64,000 bases of DNA from NCBI GenBank assembly GCA_914767715.1, contig OU612066.1, positions 35,066,283 through 35,130,282 of the forward strand. The letters run 5' to 3'. Shown here in pieces: positions 50,972 to 63,899 of the stretch; within the stretch, counting starts at the first letter, position 1, and each line of letters starts with the position of its first letter. Source of the DNA: Membranipora membranacea (lineage: Eukaryota; Bryozoa; Gymnolaemata; Cheilostomatida; Membraniporidae). Under the pieces are notes generated by a model. The model searched no databases. It was not told the DNA's origin and worked only from the letters and a program-made list of their open reading frames with translations. The position numbers were made by a program, and so were the translations under genes.

Positions 50972-52819
50972 ATGTCTCTCGCCATGCAGGGAACAGGTGC
51001 TACGCCCGGCTACTCCCAAAGCTATCCGTCCAGGAGTGTCAGGCTAGCAGCAGTCAAAAGTGACATATTTAACCCTCGACTGCCCAAAATCAGACATATG
51101 GACCGAGACTCCAGTATGCACCTCCTACCAGACGAACACAGTAGAACCTCGACTACGCTCGGCCCAGGTGAGCTATCAGGTTAATCAGCTCAGGGGGAGT
51201 AGTAAGATGTTTGGTGCATTATATCCTCATTTTGTTGCAGATGGTTTAAAAGCTGTGAGTCATTACTCTTGTGATGCATTGAATGAGAAAAAATGATGTG
51301 ACGATGTCCGAACCTGTGTATTAAATACAGTGAAAGCTAACTCACCTGATTTTTGATTTCTGCCAATTTTGTAGTTGATTTTGGGCGATCTACCAGTTCA
51401 GTATTACAACCAGCAAGATTTCCACTGCACTCCCTGGTAAGTATACTATTCAGCAGTACTTGTGAGACTTCTCAAACTGTTGTCTGTACCAAATGATTCT
51501 TGTCTGTCCACTGAAAGCATCGTTATAGAGAATAATTATCTGAAATGTACCTCAAAATCAAACGCAGTCAAACTTTTTTACTCCAAAACAATATATTTGG
51601 AGTTATTATAGAAATATGAGATAAAATTATTCTATTCCCACATACTGGATATTATCATATTTTGCAGCACATAACAGATCAGGGCAGGAAGTTGGTGAAA
51701 TACGGACCAGATATGGGAAGAGGCAGAACCATGAGCGCTCTCAAGTAAGTATGATAAAGTCTGTAACCTCTACGAAGAGTTTGAAGAAAATTAAAAAACC
51801 TATGATATACTGTTTTAGAACAGGATTATATTGCTGGTAAAATATGAAATCGATTTTTGTAGGGTTTGATTCACAATCATAACTTCATGTGAGCTGGACT
51901 CTCATCCCTCGTTAAGACCCACCCCACCCCCAAATATGATTCCTTACTGTAAACATTATGGTATAATCTTTATATTAAAGTCAGCAGAGAGATCTATGGA
52001 GAGATGATATAACAAGAACACCCAGTAAATTCAGTGTGGAGATGAGGGAGAATATCACATCTAAAGGTTAGATCAAGCACATGTCAGGCACTTTCTAATG
52101 ACTGCCATTACTACTTGTGATATCCTTTTCGATGGATGCCTTCTTCGCTAATTAATATAGCATGTACTGTATCATGTCTGTGCATCAGGCATCAGAAATA
52201 TGGTTTCCATCGTTGCCGCAGAAACATGTTGATTTGCGGGTTAAAAATGTAGTTGTCTAGTCAAGACAGACAACTCTCGATTAATGATGAAATTTCCTTG
52301 CCAACAAATTTCTCATACATCTGTCCCTAACTGAATACAGAAGGTCCGACGTTCAGTGGTTACGCGATGAGATACATGAGACCTGAGATAACCTCCTCCT
52401 GGCAGTATACACTACAACAGCAGCCTCGTCTGGACCAGTATGGACAGCGACCAGTACCTGCTAATATATTGTAAGTAGAATACATTTATGATAAAAACTC
52501 ACCTTATTATCAATATACTGATGTTTTTGGTCCGTTTGGGCTTGAGAGTTTGTTATTCTCATTTATATGAACTTTTTAGGTGGTTAAAAAAGTTCATAAC
52601 AAATATAATAATAAATTCTGCCAGCTGCTTGTGTGGTCTTGTTTTTCTCTCCCCAACCTGCAACTGTTTAACAGGGTAGCTAAGACAATCTCAAATAAAT
52701 CCCAGTATCAGTGAAAACTATATCATGAACTGAAATTTGCGTCATCTATTTTCAGTGCCAGGTACAGAGATACACATCCTCAGTATGCAAGAGATGCAGC
52801 TATGGAAGGATGGAGATAA
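50972..52819 (+). CDS. Uncharacterised Arg/Tyr/Gln-rich protein (6 exons, 204 aa)
   Basis: Exons 50972-51167, 51375-51436, 51668-51744, 51981-52066, 52341-52470, 52756-52819, all in phase; exon 4 uses a tattaaag acceptor, the only nearby one that avoids a stop. The protein starts MSLAMQGTGATPGYSQSYPS and ends YARDAAMEGWR. It has no signal peptide, membrane segment or enzyme motif. It is basic, with short motifs such as KYGPDMGRGRTMS, RDLWRDDITRTPSKFS and RYMRPEITSSWQYTLQQQ. I do not recognise the family. Small Tyr/Arg/Pro-rich soluble proteins of this kind include ciliary and sperm microtubule inner proteins, which is a guess from composition only. It is divergent from the ADAM gene and convergent with BTBD19. 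Confidence 0.7.
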
Positions 52820-53623
52820 CTCTTAATAATTGATGACATCATTAGAAAAGGAATTTCCTAATTGAAAGCGCTACTTGTTTTTTAAACATAAATGACAAGA
52901 AATTAATTCTATAGCAAAATTTCATGAACAGTGCTTTGGGATCGTCAGGACAATAACAGTTTAGAATACTAATACAGGGTATATGTTTTATACACCATCT
53001 AGATAGAAGCACAGGGTGCCTCACTATATTTTCGCAGCAATCCTCTCTTTGCTCAAGTTTACGTTGTGCTATGTGTCGTCATCATCAGAGTTAATTATTT
53101 GTTTTAGCTTTAGTTTTAGTACTTCACCATATTTTTTCAATATTTCGCCTTGGATGTTGTGTGTTCTTTCATGTACAGTTTTAATGTCTCATCTTTTTTT
53201 CTCTTTATGCTTGCTCAAAAGATCCTTACGCTCATTTTTGGTCATAATATCAAATGGAATATATTATTTTGAGATTGCAAGAAAAACAGTATCAAAGCAT
53301 TTATGAGATGGTTCTATGAAGTTCAACAATACTAAGGGGATGAAAAGCAAACATAGCAGTTCTATAAAAAGTCAAATATAAAAAGGACACATTTTTAAAG
53401 AAAACAGCTCTATAAATGCTGTAGGAGAGGTTGAACAACAAAGATGTGCCTTTAATAAAACACGAAGAAAAGTAGATTTGCTGTTGATAGTAACAATAAT
53501 CTGAGGAACAACTGCTATGGAAGCTCACAGCTTGATTTTGTCTGCTGAAAAAATCCTGGGTGCAAGGAAGTGGTTTAGTGAGATGACTTGTGAGGACTTG
53601 AATCAGAGTAAAGATTTGCTCTC
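52820..53623. other. Convergent intergenic region, 204-aa gene / BTBD19 3' ends
   Basis: No exon recognised on either strand; two ORFs near 53016-53627 are low-complexity Ser/Phe/Leu-rich and unlike proteins. A poly(A) signal AATAAA near 53454-53459 (+) could serve the 204-aa gene. Confidence 0.45.
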
Positions 53624-56600
53624 TCATCTGAAGTTACGATGATGTTCCCTCTGTTTAGTACCCTTTCTAACCCATGTTAGTCTGTTATCTGGTGAGCTCT
53701 TCTTCAAGGCATGACATCTCCATGCATACGATATGTGCTCAACCTAAAATCAGGCAATGAAAATCAGTTGTACACAATGAGGAAATTGTCTCCCCCGTTT
53801 AAAGATACGACAAGTCACCACAAATATATTCTTTGATCAGCAAAACTCATAGCAGGACCCTAGTCATTCATAGCCGAACTTATCTAGTTACACCCAGCAG
53901 ATTTAAAGTAAAATCATGAGTATTCTATGATTACACTAAAAATTTATACGGCAAGTGAGGCGAATGAAGCAATACTCTCTGGTAAGAATCTTCCAATCTG
54001 CTATGAAAAGCTAGGGAAGTTGTCCCAAATTATTGCCTGTCACCGTATTCGCAAGGATCTGTTTTATTGGGTAAAAATTTGTCTCTTATTTTCTCATGTA
54101 AACCTAGAGACTGAAAAATTCTCAGGTATAAATATATGCTACAATATGTATTGACATTAGCCTGTAAGTTATCCTACAGCTTGCACTCAGCACCCAGAAC
54201 CTTGACTGATTACTCACAGCTATGAGTCTGTCTCGCTGACATTCCTCATCCACATCCTTCAGTTCATCAGGAGATAGTAGAGGTAGTCTGATGTGCTCTA
54301 CTACTTTCTTAGCTATCTCTGATATAGGCTTACCCAACACCACCTAAAACAACGCAGCATAGTGTGAAAACTACGCCTCATAATGTAATAACAATCACAC
54401 AAATATGTAAGGTCGCTGTAAAAATTGATATCTGATTTATAAATATTTTAACTATTCTAGATGTTGTTACAAAAAACAATGCACGGGTGATGGATTATTC
54501 TCCTAGCTCTGTCTTAGCTTTCTGGTTTCCATGAAGGAGGCCAGGCATCGTTCGTTTGGTTGGGGCGTATTAGCTGTTGCATGAGTAGGACTGGTGGGAG
54601 TAAGTTTACCAAGTCGATCCAATCAACCGAACCAAACTGCTTATTTATTCGATACACTATGTATAGGTTAAAGCAGATAAGAGACATACTGAGTTGACAG
54701 TGGCCCACTCTCTGACAGCATCTATGATCTCCATCTCGTCGATATTCAGATGATCGCTCATCAGTACGACAGACATTGCTTCATCAGTCATCTCGTGGAA
54801 TCCTTTAGTCTTAAATATACTCTACAAATACATATCACCACTGTCATATCGATGCCCTGCTAGGTACTATAATGTTTAATGAGTAGACAACTTCCAACAT
54901 TTTTTTTAACTTTTTCCTAATTATAACAAAAGTGTCTTCAGGAATATTATGATATTAATTTTTTTTTCTACTGCAGTTAAAGTGCAAGCAATTACCATCA
55001 AAGTGCAAGCTTCCTACTCAAGAAATCACAGCAACAAACATTAGCCAATAAAACGGTAAACTACTTTTCACTTTTGCCTACAGTGTAAGAGTTAAAAAAA
55101 AGATCTGGTTGTATCATGACCCCATAACTCTTTTGGGTCAATTGCAGGTGAGGTTTGATGTTTAAAGCATATTGCGAGAGATCGGAATAGTTGCGTGTAA
55201 AGGCTTGGCCAAGGGTGTTGATACAAATACCTGTTAATATTAAATTTACTATGTTATGTTGTAAATGTTGCTACAATAAACAATATCAGACTGTAATGTT
55301 ACCGTATTGTCTTTCATGGTTTTCTGTTACCAGATATTGATGAAACACAGTCAGGCAAAGTTACGCGACAGAAAGAGGAGCAAATCGTACTTAGCTTGAG
55401 TACACATGCCGTCATATTAGGGGTGTTCGAGACACTCAACTTAATATAAACATAGGATCTCAAGCTAAGTAATACACGGAATTCGATTACACCAAAGACC
55501 AGATCTGAGAAAACCTGATAGATCCGGATGTAGTGTTTGGTGTAAATGAGCAAAACACGACAAATAAAAGTCTGAAATTAGTAGCCATCGGCAGCATTCA
55601 ACACAACAGGACAACATATCCATCCATGTCTGAACACAAGCTGGCCTTACTGATGGTGAGTCACTAGAGTCCTGCTATGAAAGTGCAGAGCAAAATATTT
55701 ATTACATCTCTGCCAATAAACTTTATGACTATCACGAATTAATAGACGAGTTTGTCCCGTTCCCGTCCTGATTATCAGTGGGGGAGCTTTGATTTGATCA
55801 TTTGAAGGCTCTCATCATAAGCAATTCTTGCGTAAATACACAGCTTTCAATTACTTTTATCAGGAGGAACAGAAACGATGGCAAGTTCATATTCTAGATT
55901 TACTATTATATCTATGTAATGAAAGGGACACACAATTACACCTTGAAATGTTAGGGAAAAGGGTGTTTCTAGGATAAAGTCTTTTGGGCACAAAAGAGAG
56001 GAAAATCGATCAATATTCCAAACTGATAACCGCTTCAAATAAGAATCACTTACGGATGTGTTCTCTTGTATAAACTTGAGAGTTCTCTCCCTTAGATCAT
56101 CCTGTTGGAATGTGACGGCTGCCTGCATGACGTCACACGCGTTGTTGATGCTCATGTTATCTATCAGATACTGGTTACACAGCTTAAAATACAAAACAAG
56201 ACATCAATAATTCAAAACTTAGCAGCATCAATTCACGCAGTGTAAAAGCTGAGCACACCGCTGGTCAGTGATTGAAGCATGTCTTGAGGCAATAAATATT
56301 CATTCACATCCCCCTTGGCACTTGTCATTTCAGAAGCAGAAATGACCTGTTAACAAAATCTGTAAAAATAACTGTAAAAAATCAAATACCCCTAACCCAA
56401 TCAATTAACATGATTGCTGTGATACTCACCTTTTTGAGTTCATCAAGACCGAACTCTATGGAACTGCCAAGCACATCAATGGCCTGAAAAAATGAAAGCA
56501 TATGTTATCTGGCATTCCATGAATGCATCGATAATCTACACTAACAGACATCGATACCTAACAGCCTAGACTGGATATAACTACCGCACAGTCTATTGGC

Positions 56601-57660
56601 TGAATTCATGGTATGAGATTGTCTTAAAAAAATTTTCTCAGCTTTTACCTTGCAGCAACAATTACCAGGAGAATCCAGTATTTAAAATGTCTGTTGTTTT
56701 GTTTCTCTTCAAAATCATAACAGCGATTTCAGAAAAATAATCATTAGAGAACCTAGCTGAGGCTGAGGAGTGTTTATGGCTGAGGAGTGTTTCTAGCTGA
56801 GGAGTGTTTATGGCCCTACAGAAGTGAATTATTCAACATTTGCTATTCGATGACATAATTCATAACCCCACAAGCACTAGTCAGTAGAATCGAAACGAGT
56901 CAATCTTATTATGTTGAAAGACAAACCGATCTAAACTCGATTTATCGAGGCGCTTCAGATTACCTGAAGTGTAAGTGTAAGATGTGTAAGTGTAAGAATT
57001 GTAGGTGGAATTTACTCACATTTTTGCTGCTGAGTGTTACACAGTTAGTGTATATAAACTCGAGTACAGCTAGGAATATATCTGGTGTGATATCAGACAA
57101 GACAAACGGCACCTCCTTGTCTGCAGCCTGCTGACTGGCCTGGTCCATAAACATAGCTCTGAATACATCACATCTCGCTGATAGTAATATCCTGTGTCCA
57201 TAGATGGCTTTACGATTTGGTCCTATCAGAAACTTTATATCACTGCAAATTAAACGGTAAATGATAGAGATGGTATCTCACAAATCTCTCATCAAACAAA
57301 TATATTTTCTGGATGGCTGGTTTGAGCTGTTAACAGAGTGAAAACTGACTGCTAATTGTTAACATCTAGAGAGGATGAAACTCTTGATAGTTTAATATCT
57401 GCTGAGACCGATGCTTCACCCGCTGAGCGAGATCTGATCGCTGTAGGTCCGCGTCGAGTGATTCTCTTATTGCTAGTATTTGTCAGCGATCGAACAGTGT
57501 AACATAGCACAATATCAGAGATGGTTATAAGCAGTATAAGCACTTTAGGGTTAGAAGATGTTTACCTCATATCTTTATTGTTGATCATCTTTTTCATTTC
57601 TCCAGCGAAGGGGTCAATTGGACCCCTCATAATAGTCTCACCGCCTCCCTGGCCTGACAT
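53624..57660 (-). CDS. BTBD19: BTB/BACK domain protein, BTBD19-like (7 exons, 292 aa)
   Basis: Exons 5' to 3': 57660-57566, 57242-57020, 56483-56430, 56182-56054, 54821-54690, 54343-54218, 53743-53624; all in phase. BTB domain about 25-130: SDIKFLIGPN, then YGHRILLSARCDVFRAMF, then the LAVLEFIYTNCVTLSS helix typical of BTB. BACK-like region about 140-245, including VLGKPISEIAKKVVEHIRLP. No Kelch repeats follow. The C-terminal segment ISYAWRCHALKK and REHHR near the end match the vertebrate BTBD19 tail, and the length agrees with the human protein (about 290 aa). Function is poorly known; BTB proteins often act as cullin-3 adaptors or scaffolds, and nothing here selects one. It shares 1.1 kb upstream with the TSSK-type kinase. 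Confidence 0.92.
56762..56812. repeat. 17-bp tandem repeat, three copies
   Basis: GCTGAGGAGTGTTTATG at 56762, a variant ending TTCTA at 56779, and an exact third copy at 56796. Located in BTBD19 intron 2. Confidence 0.85.
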
Positions 57661-58749
57661 TGTGGCTGTGATTTTATTGTGTAAATTTATCAACAGTTTA
57701 AGTCAGATATCTTTATGCAGGCATGAGCTAGTCAATCACAGGTGCCTGATAGCTTGTAGCAGCTAGGCAACCTACAGGAAATTTATAATGCACACAATAT
57801 AATGAGCCAGCTGATTGGCTTATTGACAAGTTAAAGACCTCAGGCGGTTAGAATAGAACAACAGCATTTAAATTGCATATTATGTTTCAATAATAGTTTT
57901 GAATAAACAAAAGACCTGCTTTTCAGTGTGTATCATAGTTCAGGCTTACGATATACATACTTTTAATTTCAAGCATGAAAAATAATTGATGGTCATATAT
58001 TTGACTGCTAAACTATCACAATTACAATTATATTTAATTCACAGAACTTGACATTTTTTGCCATCGGCCTTTGTCCATACGTTCAAGCAATTTTTAGGAA
58101 GTTTTGTAAGATTGTAAATATCAAAGTTACGAAGACATGATAAATGCTAAACTGATAACTTTCAAAAGTATTCAATATTTTAAGACAGATTAGTAGTGCT
58201 GCTGAAATATGGAATACTTGGCGGACATGACTGTTTAACGAAGTGGGTGTTTATTAGTGCCTAGCAAAACTATCTTGGTTTTCACTATTTTTAAATGAAA
58301 AATTTTTTTTCTGTAATTGACGCCCAAAGGTCACAGCCTCAATTGAAGACACAGTTTGCTGTTGGAGATGTTATTGATGAAGGCACATTTAGACTGTTAC
58401 AGATACTGCATTGCCTCAGCAGCGGCAGTTGAGGAAAGAAAACAGGGAAACATGCGTGTTTAACAAGCGACAACAGGTTATCGGTGTTATCAAGAGACAC
58501 CACCTGACCGGAGTTATATCAGTTATATCTTCCAGGCCAGAGGAAAAACTTTGCAAGTTATAGATGCCGGGTATTTTTTGCTGGCCTAGTTACTATTACA
58601 GTGCAAAAACAGGGAAGGCAAATCCTCAACAATGGGTTGTACATTTTTGGCTTCATGCTGGAAATATCTCACTGCATATTCCATTGAGTGAACACAAGTT
58701 TGCAACAATATGATGAGGTCAACAGTGAGTGGGTTAGTCATGTAAAGCT
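57661..58749. promoter_or_regulatory. Divergent upstream region of BTBD19 (-) and TSSK-type kinase (+)
   Basis: 1089 bp between start codons. ATTGG at 57814-57818 within CTGATTGGCT is a CCAAT box on the BTBD19 strand, about 155 bp upstream of its ATG. No coding exon seen. The right half is AT-rich and unremarkable. Confidence 0.4.
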
Positions 58750-60374
58750 ATGGCACCAACACCATCACCTGGATTAGACGGTAACGGTAACACGGATCCC
58801 CCGACATCAGCACCCCCGCCGGCACAGGCGCCTGGCACTGAGAGACAGTCTGTCCTTGAAGCATACGGCTACCAAGTTAGTCACACTGTAGGTAATGGCT
58901 CCTACGCGGTCGTGAAGGCCGCCTACTCCACCAAACACAAATGTAAGATCGCTGTTAAAATCGTACAGAAAAACAAAGCTCCGCGAGATTACATCGAGAA
59001 ATTCTTGCCGAGAGAGATCGAGCTGATCAAAGTATTAAGGCATCCGAACTTAGTATGTTTTCTACAGTCTATCGAAACGACAAATCGGGTGTATCTGGTG
59101 ATGGAGCTGGCAGAGGGTGGAGATCTCCTTGATGTCATGAACCGACAGAGATATGTTAAAGAGCCACAGGCTGGTGAGTACAAACCTTGCTTATTGTGGG
59201 TAGAACATGTGGGCGAGCGATGGTATTACACAGGCACATATTCCTGGAAGGATAAGCAAATCTGAATGACAAACCCCCAGATTGCTACCTAGCCCATAGA
59301 ATACACCAGCACGGCGCCTTGTTAGGTTGCATTATGGTAGAGTTTGAGCTTGGCATGGTTAAATTGACATAGAGCAATATGATATTTGATTGAGTTCTTA
59401 GTCAAAATTGTAACATAGAGCTACACACTCCGATGGTCCAAATCTGTGATCCTGATATTGGTCATTTACAAGATATTGAGAGGTTATTAATAATGAGATA
59501 ATTTTAAATTACAGCTATCTGGTTTCACCAGATGGTAGAGGGTATTGGATATTGTCACAGTAAAGGAGTCGTCCATCGTGACTTGAAGTGTGAAAACGTC
59601 TTACTGGATAAAAACAACAACGTAAAGATTACAGATTTTGGTTTTGCCAGAGCTAATCTGACTAAACCAGACGGGACTCGGGTACTGAGTAGAACGTACT
59701 GCGGTAGTTACTCATATGCAGCTCCGGAGGTGCTCACTGGTACACCGTATGACCCATTCAAATCAGATATCTGGAGCTTGGGAGTTATATTGTTTATAAT
59801 GGTGAGTTTTGTTTTTATGTTACAATAATTGAAAAATCCCAGTTTTGGCATGTGTCAAATGTTTACCACTCCGGTCTTAGCGACCATACCTAAGGTGAAT
59901 TATCTGAAACATCAGATTTTCAGAATATTAACAATGATATTTGCATTCACTTCCAATTAAACCCAGCGTTAGTATGGAGTGTAACTGGTGACAAACAGGG
60001 CGCAGAGGGAGGCAACTCTAACAAGCAATGTGCACAGCCAGCTTGAGATGAATCACATTAATCTCAGTTTGAATTTTTTTGTTCACAATCTGTGACAAGA
60101 TCACAGAAAGCATTCCAAAAAAAGGCTTTTTTTTACAATAACTCTTTCCTTTTTCCGACAGGTATTTGGAAGATTTCCTTTTGATGACACGAATCACAAG
60201 GTGCTACTTAAGCAGGTACAGTCTAGAGTGAAATTCCCTCCCGATAGAGACTGGGTGTCTGCGGACTGTAAAAATTTACTCGACAAAGTATTCCAGCCAA
60301 TAAAGACTCGGGTTACAATAGATGAAATTAGACGTGATAAATGGTATCAACGCATGTGTTCGAGGGAGGCTTAG
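58750..60374 (+). CDS. Testis-specific serine/threonine kinase family protein (3 exons, 307 aa)
   Basis: Exons 58750-59173, 59515-59801, 60162-60374, in phase. A Pro-rich 35-residue leader ([15 protein letters not shown]) precedes the kinase domain. Gly loop [10 protein letters not shown] (47-56); Lys70 in IAVKIV; alpha-C Glu in PREIELI; catalytic loop HRDLKCEN with Asp164; DFG 182-184; activation loop [14 protein letters not shown] (200-213) with Thr202; [11 protein letters not shown] follows. The whole domain is present, ending soon after the last helix, as in TSSKs. GSY.Y..PE with PYDPF.SD is closest to TSSK4 by memory. Vertebrate TSSKs act in spermatid differentiation; a germline role here is inference. 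AATAAA at 60681-60686 may end the transcript. No catalytic residue is missing. Confidence 0.92.
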
Positions 60375-61886
60375 CAAGAAATATGAGAATAATCGCAGGT
60401 TTCTAAATTGACAAACTACGGCAACCAGGAAACACAGTTTTAATCCAACCAGTTTTTTTGCAAACACAGGTTCAATCATTATTCAGATTTTTTGGCCCTA
60501 CTGTTTCACGAAACTGTTGCCTGTTCTTTGTTAATAGTTGTGGAGACTCAGGCTTTAGTCGGAATGTTACTATGTTATACATATTTGTCATGTCCACGCA
60601 CATCTGTGTAAATTTTGTGTATGCATCAGCTCCGCAGAGGGCGAAACAACTCATATACTATAGACCTAAAAATATCTAAAAATAAAACATACTCTCCTTA
60701 TTTCATGTGCGGGAACGTAAACTCCAAATAAGGTTCAAACCTCCTACAGGCGATAAATCAAAATATTTGAACAACTTCATTAATTTTTGAGAGTTTTAGT
60801 TACAATCAACTAACTCTGTCGTACTGCGTGAAGTTATGGACAGTCTAGAAGAAAGCACCAGTTGAGCTGACTGCCTTGTCGATTCGTGCAACTTCATAAT
60901 AAATATGCGAATACTAACAAGATTTCAAGTCTTCTTCATCATCATTCAAAGAAACAACGCTGGGATGATCATGCAATAGACTTGATATCAACAGAATTTC
61001 AAAGCAAGCTTCATATTGTCGATTAGCATACAGCTCTTGCAACACTGGAGAACTCAGGGTAAGGTTCAATTTGAAAAGCAATGATATTTCTCTTGGGAGC
61101 AAAATTGCAAAGTAGCACCAGGTATTTAAAAATTCGCGAAAGAAATGAAATCACAATATAACCTCTGACAAACTTAGTCACTCCATGTCAATGCGCCCAG
61201 TTGACAGTTAAACCACACTGGGATGATCACAAAATGTCCCAACTAGTTTTCTGTGAAAATCAGATGACATAAATGGGAATTATTTCCTCTATGTTCCAGC
61301 AGAAGATAACTCTTTCTATGACTCACAATCATGATGAAAACAATGATGATGTCATGTCTGAATATCTATCATGTGATTGGCTCAATTCAGCTTGTCTTTT
61401 ATGTGTGAGGCTCAAATGCTGAATTATTCTGCCAGAGACCATAACAGAAGTTTTCTTGAATTTTTACCAAAAGGAAAGAATTTACAGACTCCTAAATAGA
61501 TACAGTTTAAAATCTCAACCGTTGGTATCAATTACCATTTGAAGGGAGATCTCAGTTGAGGAAAGAGCTGTGGTACAAGAGAATTGTACAACTGATAGTG
61601 ACAGAGAAGCAATACCAGTTGAGTTTGGTAAACTAAAAATAAAACTAAAAAAAAACTCACTAATTTCTATTACATCTATACTATTAATTAATACCTTAGC
61701 CCTTCTCCAGTGCAACATTTCAATTCAAGGAGCAAGAGGTGGACATAGATAAGGAGCAGGTCTGGATCTACCATCAACAGATCTCTCTAGTCTTCTCTAG
61801 TAGTCTCTTCTTCACTACCTACTACTACTTCTACTAGCTAGTCAAGTGCTAGCAACACAACAATATATAACAGAAAAACAGACAAA
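60375..61886. other. Intergenic: TSSK 3' UTR and CHMP1 upstream region
   Basis: Poly(A) signal AATAAA at 60681-60686. A 62-71 codon minus-strand ORF near 61125-60914 ends NDDEEDLKSC but has no Met start and only weak acceptor candidates. The CHMP1 5' UTR (about 61780-61886) is CT-rich with short repeats of tctctag and actact type. ATTGG at 61376-61380 is an inverted CCAAT. Confidence 0.45.
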
Positions 61887-63899
61887 ATGCCTGAATCATT
61901 ACAAGACACACTGTTCCAGCTTAAGGTGAGTGTTCCATTTATAATATCATTATGGATAGGTCGGGTTTGTATGCAGGCTAGGCCATTAGTTCATCATAGT
62001 AATCCCTTTTGTTCAGGCCCCGGCCTATGATGATAATAAGCGAGTAGACGAAGAGATGCTGGCAAATTTGCCTTGGCACAATAGCCAACTCTGCGTTAGA
62101 CCAATATAACTACTTCTGCTGTTACATCAAGAACATTTAGCATTTCCTCCATAAGTCAAACTCGCCCATATGTCTACACGGTCAATTTCAGCATGCTGGC
62201 CAGATTTGGGAGTGGCTGTGTGAAGCTACTGGTCACTTCGAACAAACCACAGCATCAAATCATAACACTTTTTGTTTGTTTCAGTTTACTGGAAAACAAC
62301 TAGATAGATTTGCAAAGAAAGCTGAAAAAGAACAAGATAAGGAGAAGGCTAAAATGAAGAAGGCGATGGTAAGAGTTAACAAAGCGAGCCATATCAACAA
62401 CTAGGTTAATTTGGTTTTGTGATTAACAAGCTGAAGCTGCAAATGTGATCAGCAAGAAGTTGAAGTACTACCAGCAAAGTTCCACTGAGGACACCTGTGT
62501 TCCTTCACACGGTTCTTACGTAGAATTATTTCCAGTCATGTATTCTAATTTAGTTCTCATTGGATATTTTTGATAGTAGTGCTTCTTCACTAGATACACC
62601 TCAAACGGCACCAGTTGTACATAATTGCTGTCATTTACAGACACAACATAACATTGAAGGAGCCAAAATATATGCGGAAAATGCAATCAGAAAGAAGAAT
62701 GAATGTCTCAACTTTATGAGGATGAGTGCGAGAATAGATGCAGTGTCAAGTCGAGTACAGACTGCTGTGGCAATGAAAGGGGTAAGTGAGCCATCAAATG
62801 TTGATCAGGTTAGACTCAGGCAAGAATGGCTTCTTCCAAAGCTGTGGCATTGTGGAAAGAGTTTCAGCTTTGATAGTCCTCTCATCCTGGATCCTAGTGC
62901 TCAAGCTTTGTCCTGGTTGCTGTAAGTGGCAATTCATTATCAACCACCAGCAACACGGACAGAGTCTGAGCATTCAAACTAATCCTAATCCAATCAATTT
63001 TGGGACAGAATAGTTTGAAATAAATTTCAGCTTTAGCCATAGGTTGAAAGAAATACTTCTGCCAGACGTGAACGCTTTCAACAATATAATACAGTATTCT
63101 TGTTAATTTTAGACTGAGCTTGTGCTTTGTAACTGTTCAGCAGCAGACATACATAGTGATACTGATTGCATGTTTTTTTATATTTTTCAGATGGTTAAGC
63201 ATCTTGGAGTTGTAACTAAAGGTTTAGACAAAGCTATGGCGTCTATGAACTTAGAGGAAGTTGAGAAAATTATGTCCAAGTTTGAGACAACATTTGAAGA
63301 CCTCGATGTCAGGGAATCGGTGAGTGTACCTGATATTTTTATCTCAGCAGCAACCTCTTGTCAGCACCTATACATCAGATGGTCATTCTAATCACTCAAC
63401 TAACTAAAAACTGCCCCCCACTCGAATGGAAGCATTGCCAGGTAAATTAGTTTTTCTTCCTAGCATCCATATTATGTCCTAAAAAACTTAACAAATTCTT
63501 CTCTATCTTACAATATTATAGACAATGGAGCAGGCTATGGGATCAGCGTTTGCCACTTCAGCTCCTACTAACCAAGTAGAGGATCTAATGAAGCAGGTGG
63601 CCGCTGAGAATGACCTCGATATTGCCGACCAACTCAAAGAATTACATCCGGGCCAGTCAACGCTGGGAGCCTCGGCCTCAGCGGAACCGTCACAAGAGGA
63701 GGGACTGTCTCGCAGGTATGTCACTAACTAACTTTGTAAATTTCTATATATATTTAGTTATATGGGAGGTATAGGCACAACTTGATTTTGAAATGTCAAT
63801 GATGTAGCTGTGATGTCTGACTCTTCTGACCATTTCCATTTCATTGACCATTTCAACGGTTTTCTATTTATTTGCAGGTTGGCGGCACTACGAAATTGA
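61887..63899 (+). CDS. CHMP1: Charged multivesicular body protein 1, ESCRT-III subunit (6 exons, 202 aa)
   Basis: Exons 61887-61925, 62285-62368, 62641-62781, 63191-63319, 63522-63715, 63878-63899, in phase. Starts [20 protein letters not shown], followed by a basic helix ([18 protein letters not shown]), then [17 protein letters not shown], the alpha-2 signature of CHMP1. The acidic C-terminal half ends LSRRLAALRN, a MIM1 motif that recruits VPS4/spastin MIT domains. The protein assembles ESCRT-III filaments in endosomal sorting and abscission. Length matches CHMP1A/B (about 196-199 aa). It appears to be the single pre-duplication type, so A versus B is not assigned. Retention of the last intron would give RRYVTN and remove the MIM. 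Confidence 0.95.

Noticed and set aside
53016-53627. ORFs of 96 and 108 codons between the 204-aa gene and BTBD19
   Set aside because: Ser/Phe/Tyr-rich, overlapping on opposite strands in 3' UTR sequence, no motif.
57766-57771. GGCAAC as RFX half site upstream of BTBD19/TSSK
   Set aside because: No matching left half at any allowed spacing.
60914-61125. Minus-strand ORF ending NDDEEDLKSC
   Set aside because: Reads somewhat like protein, but there is no Met start, an in-frame stop lies just upstream, and no good acceptor was seen. Not enough for a gene.
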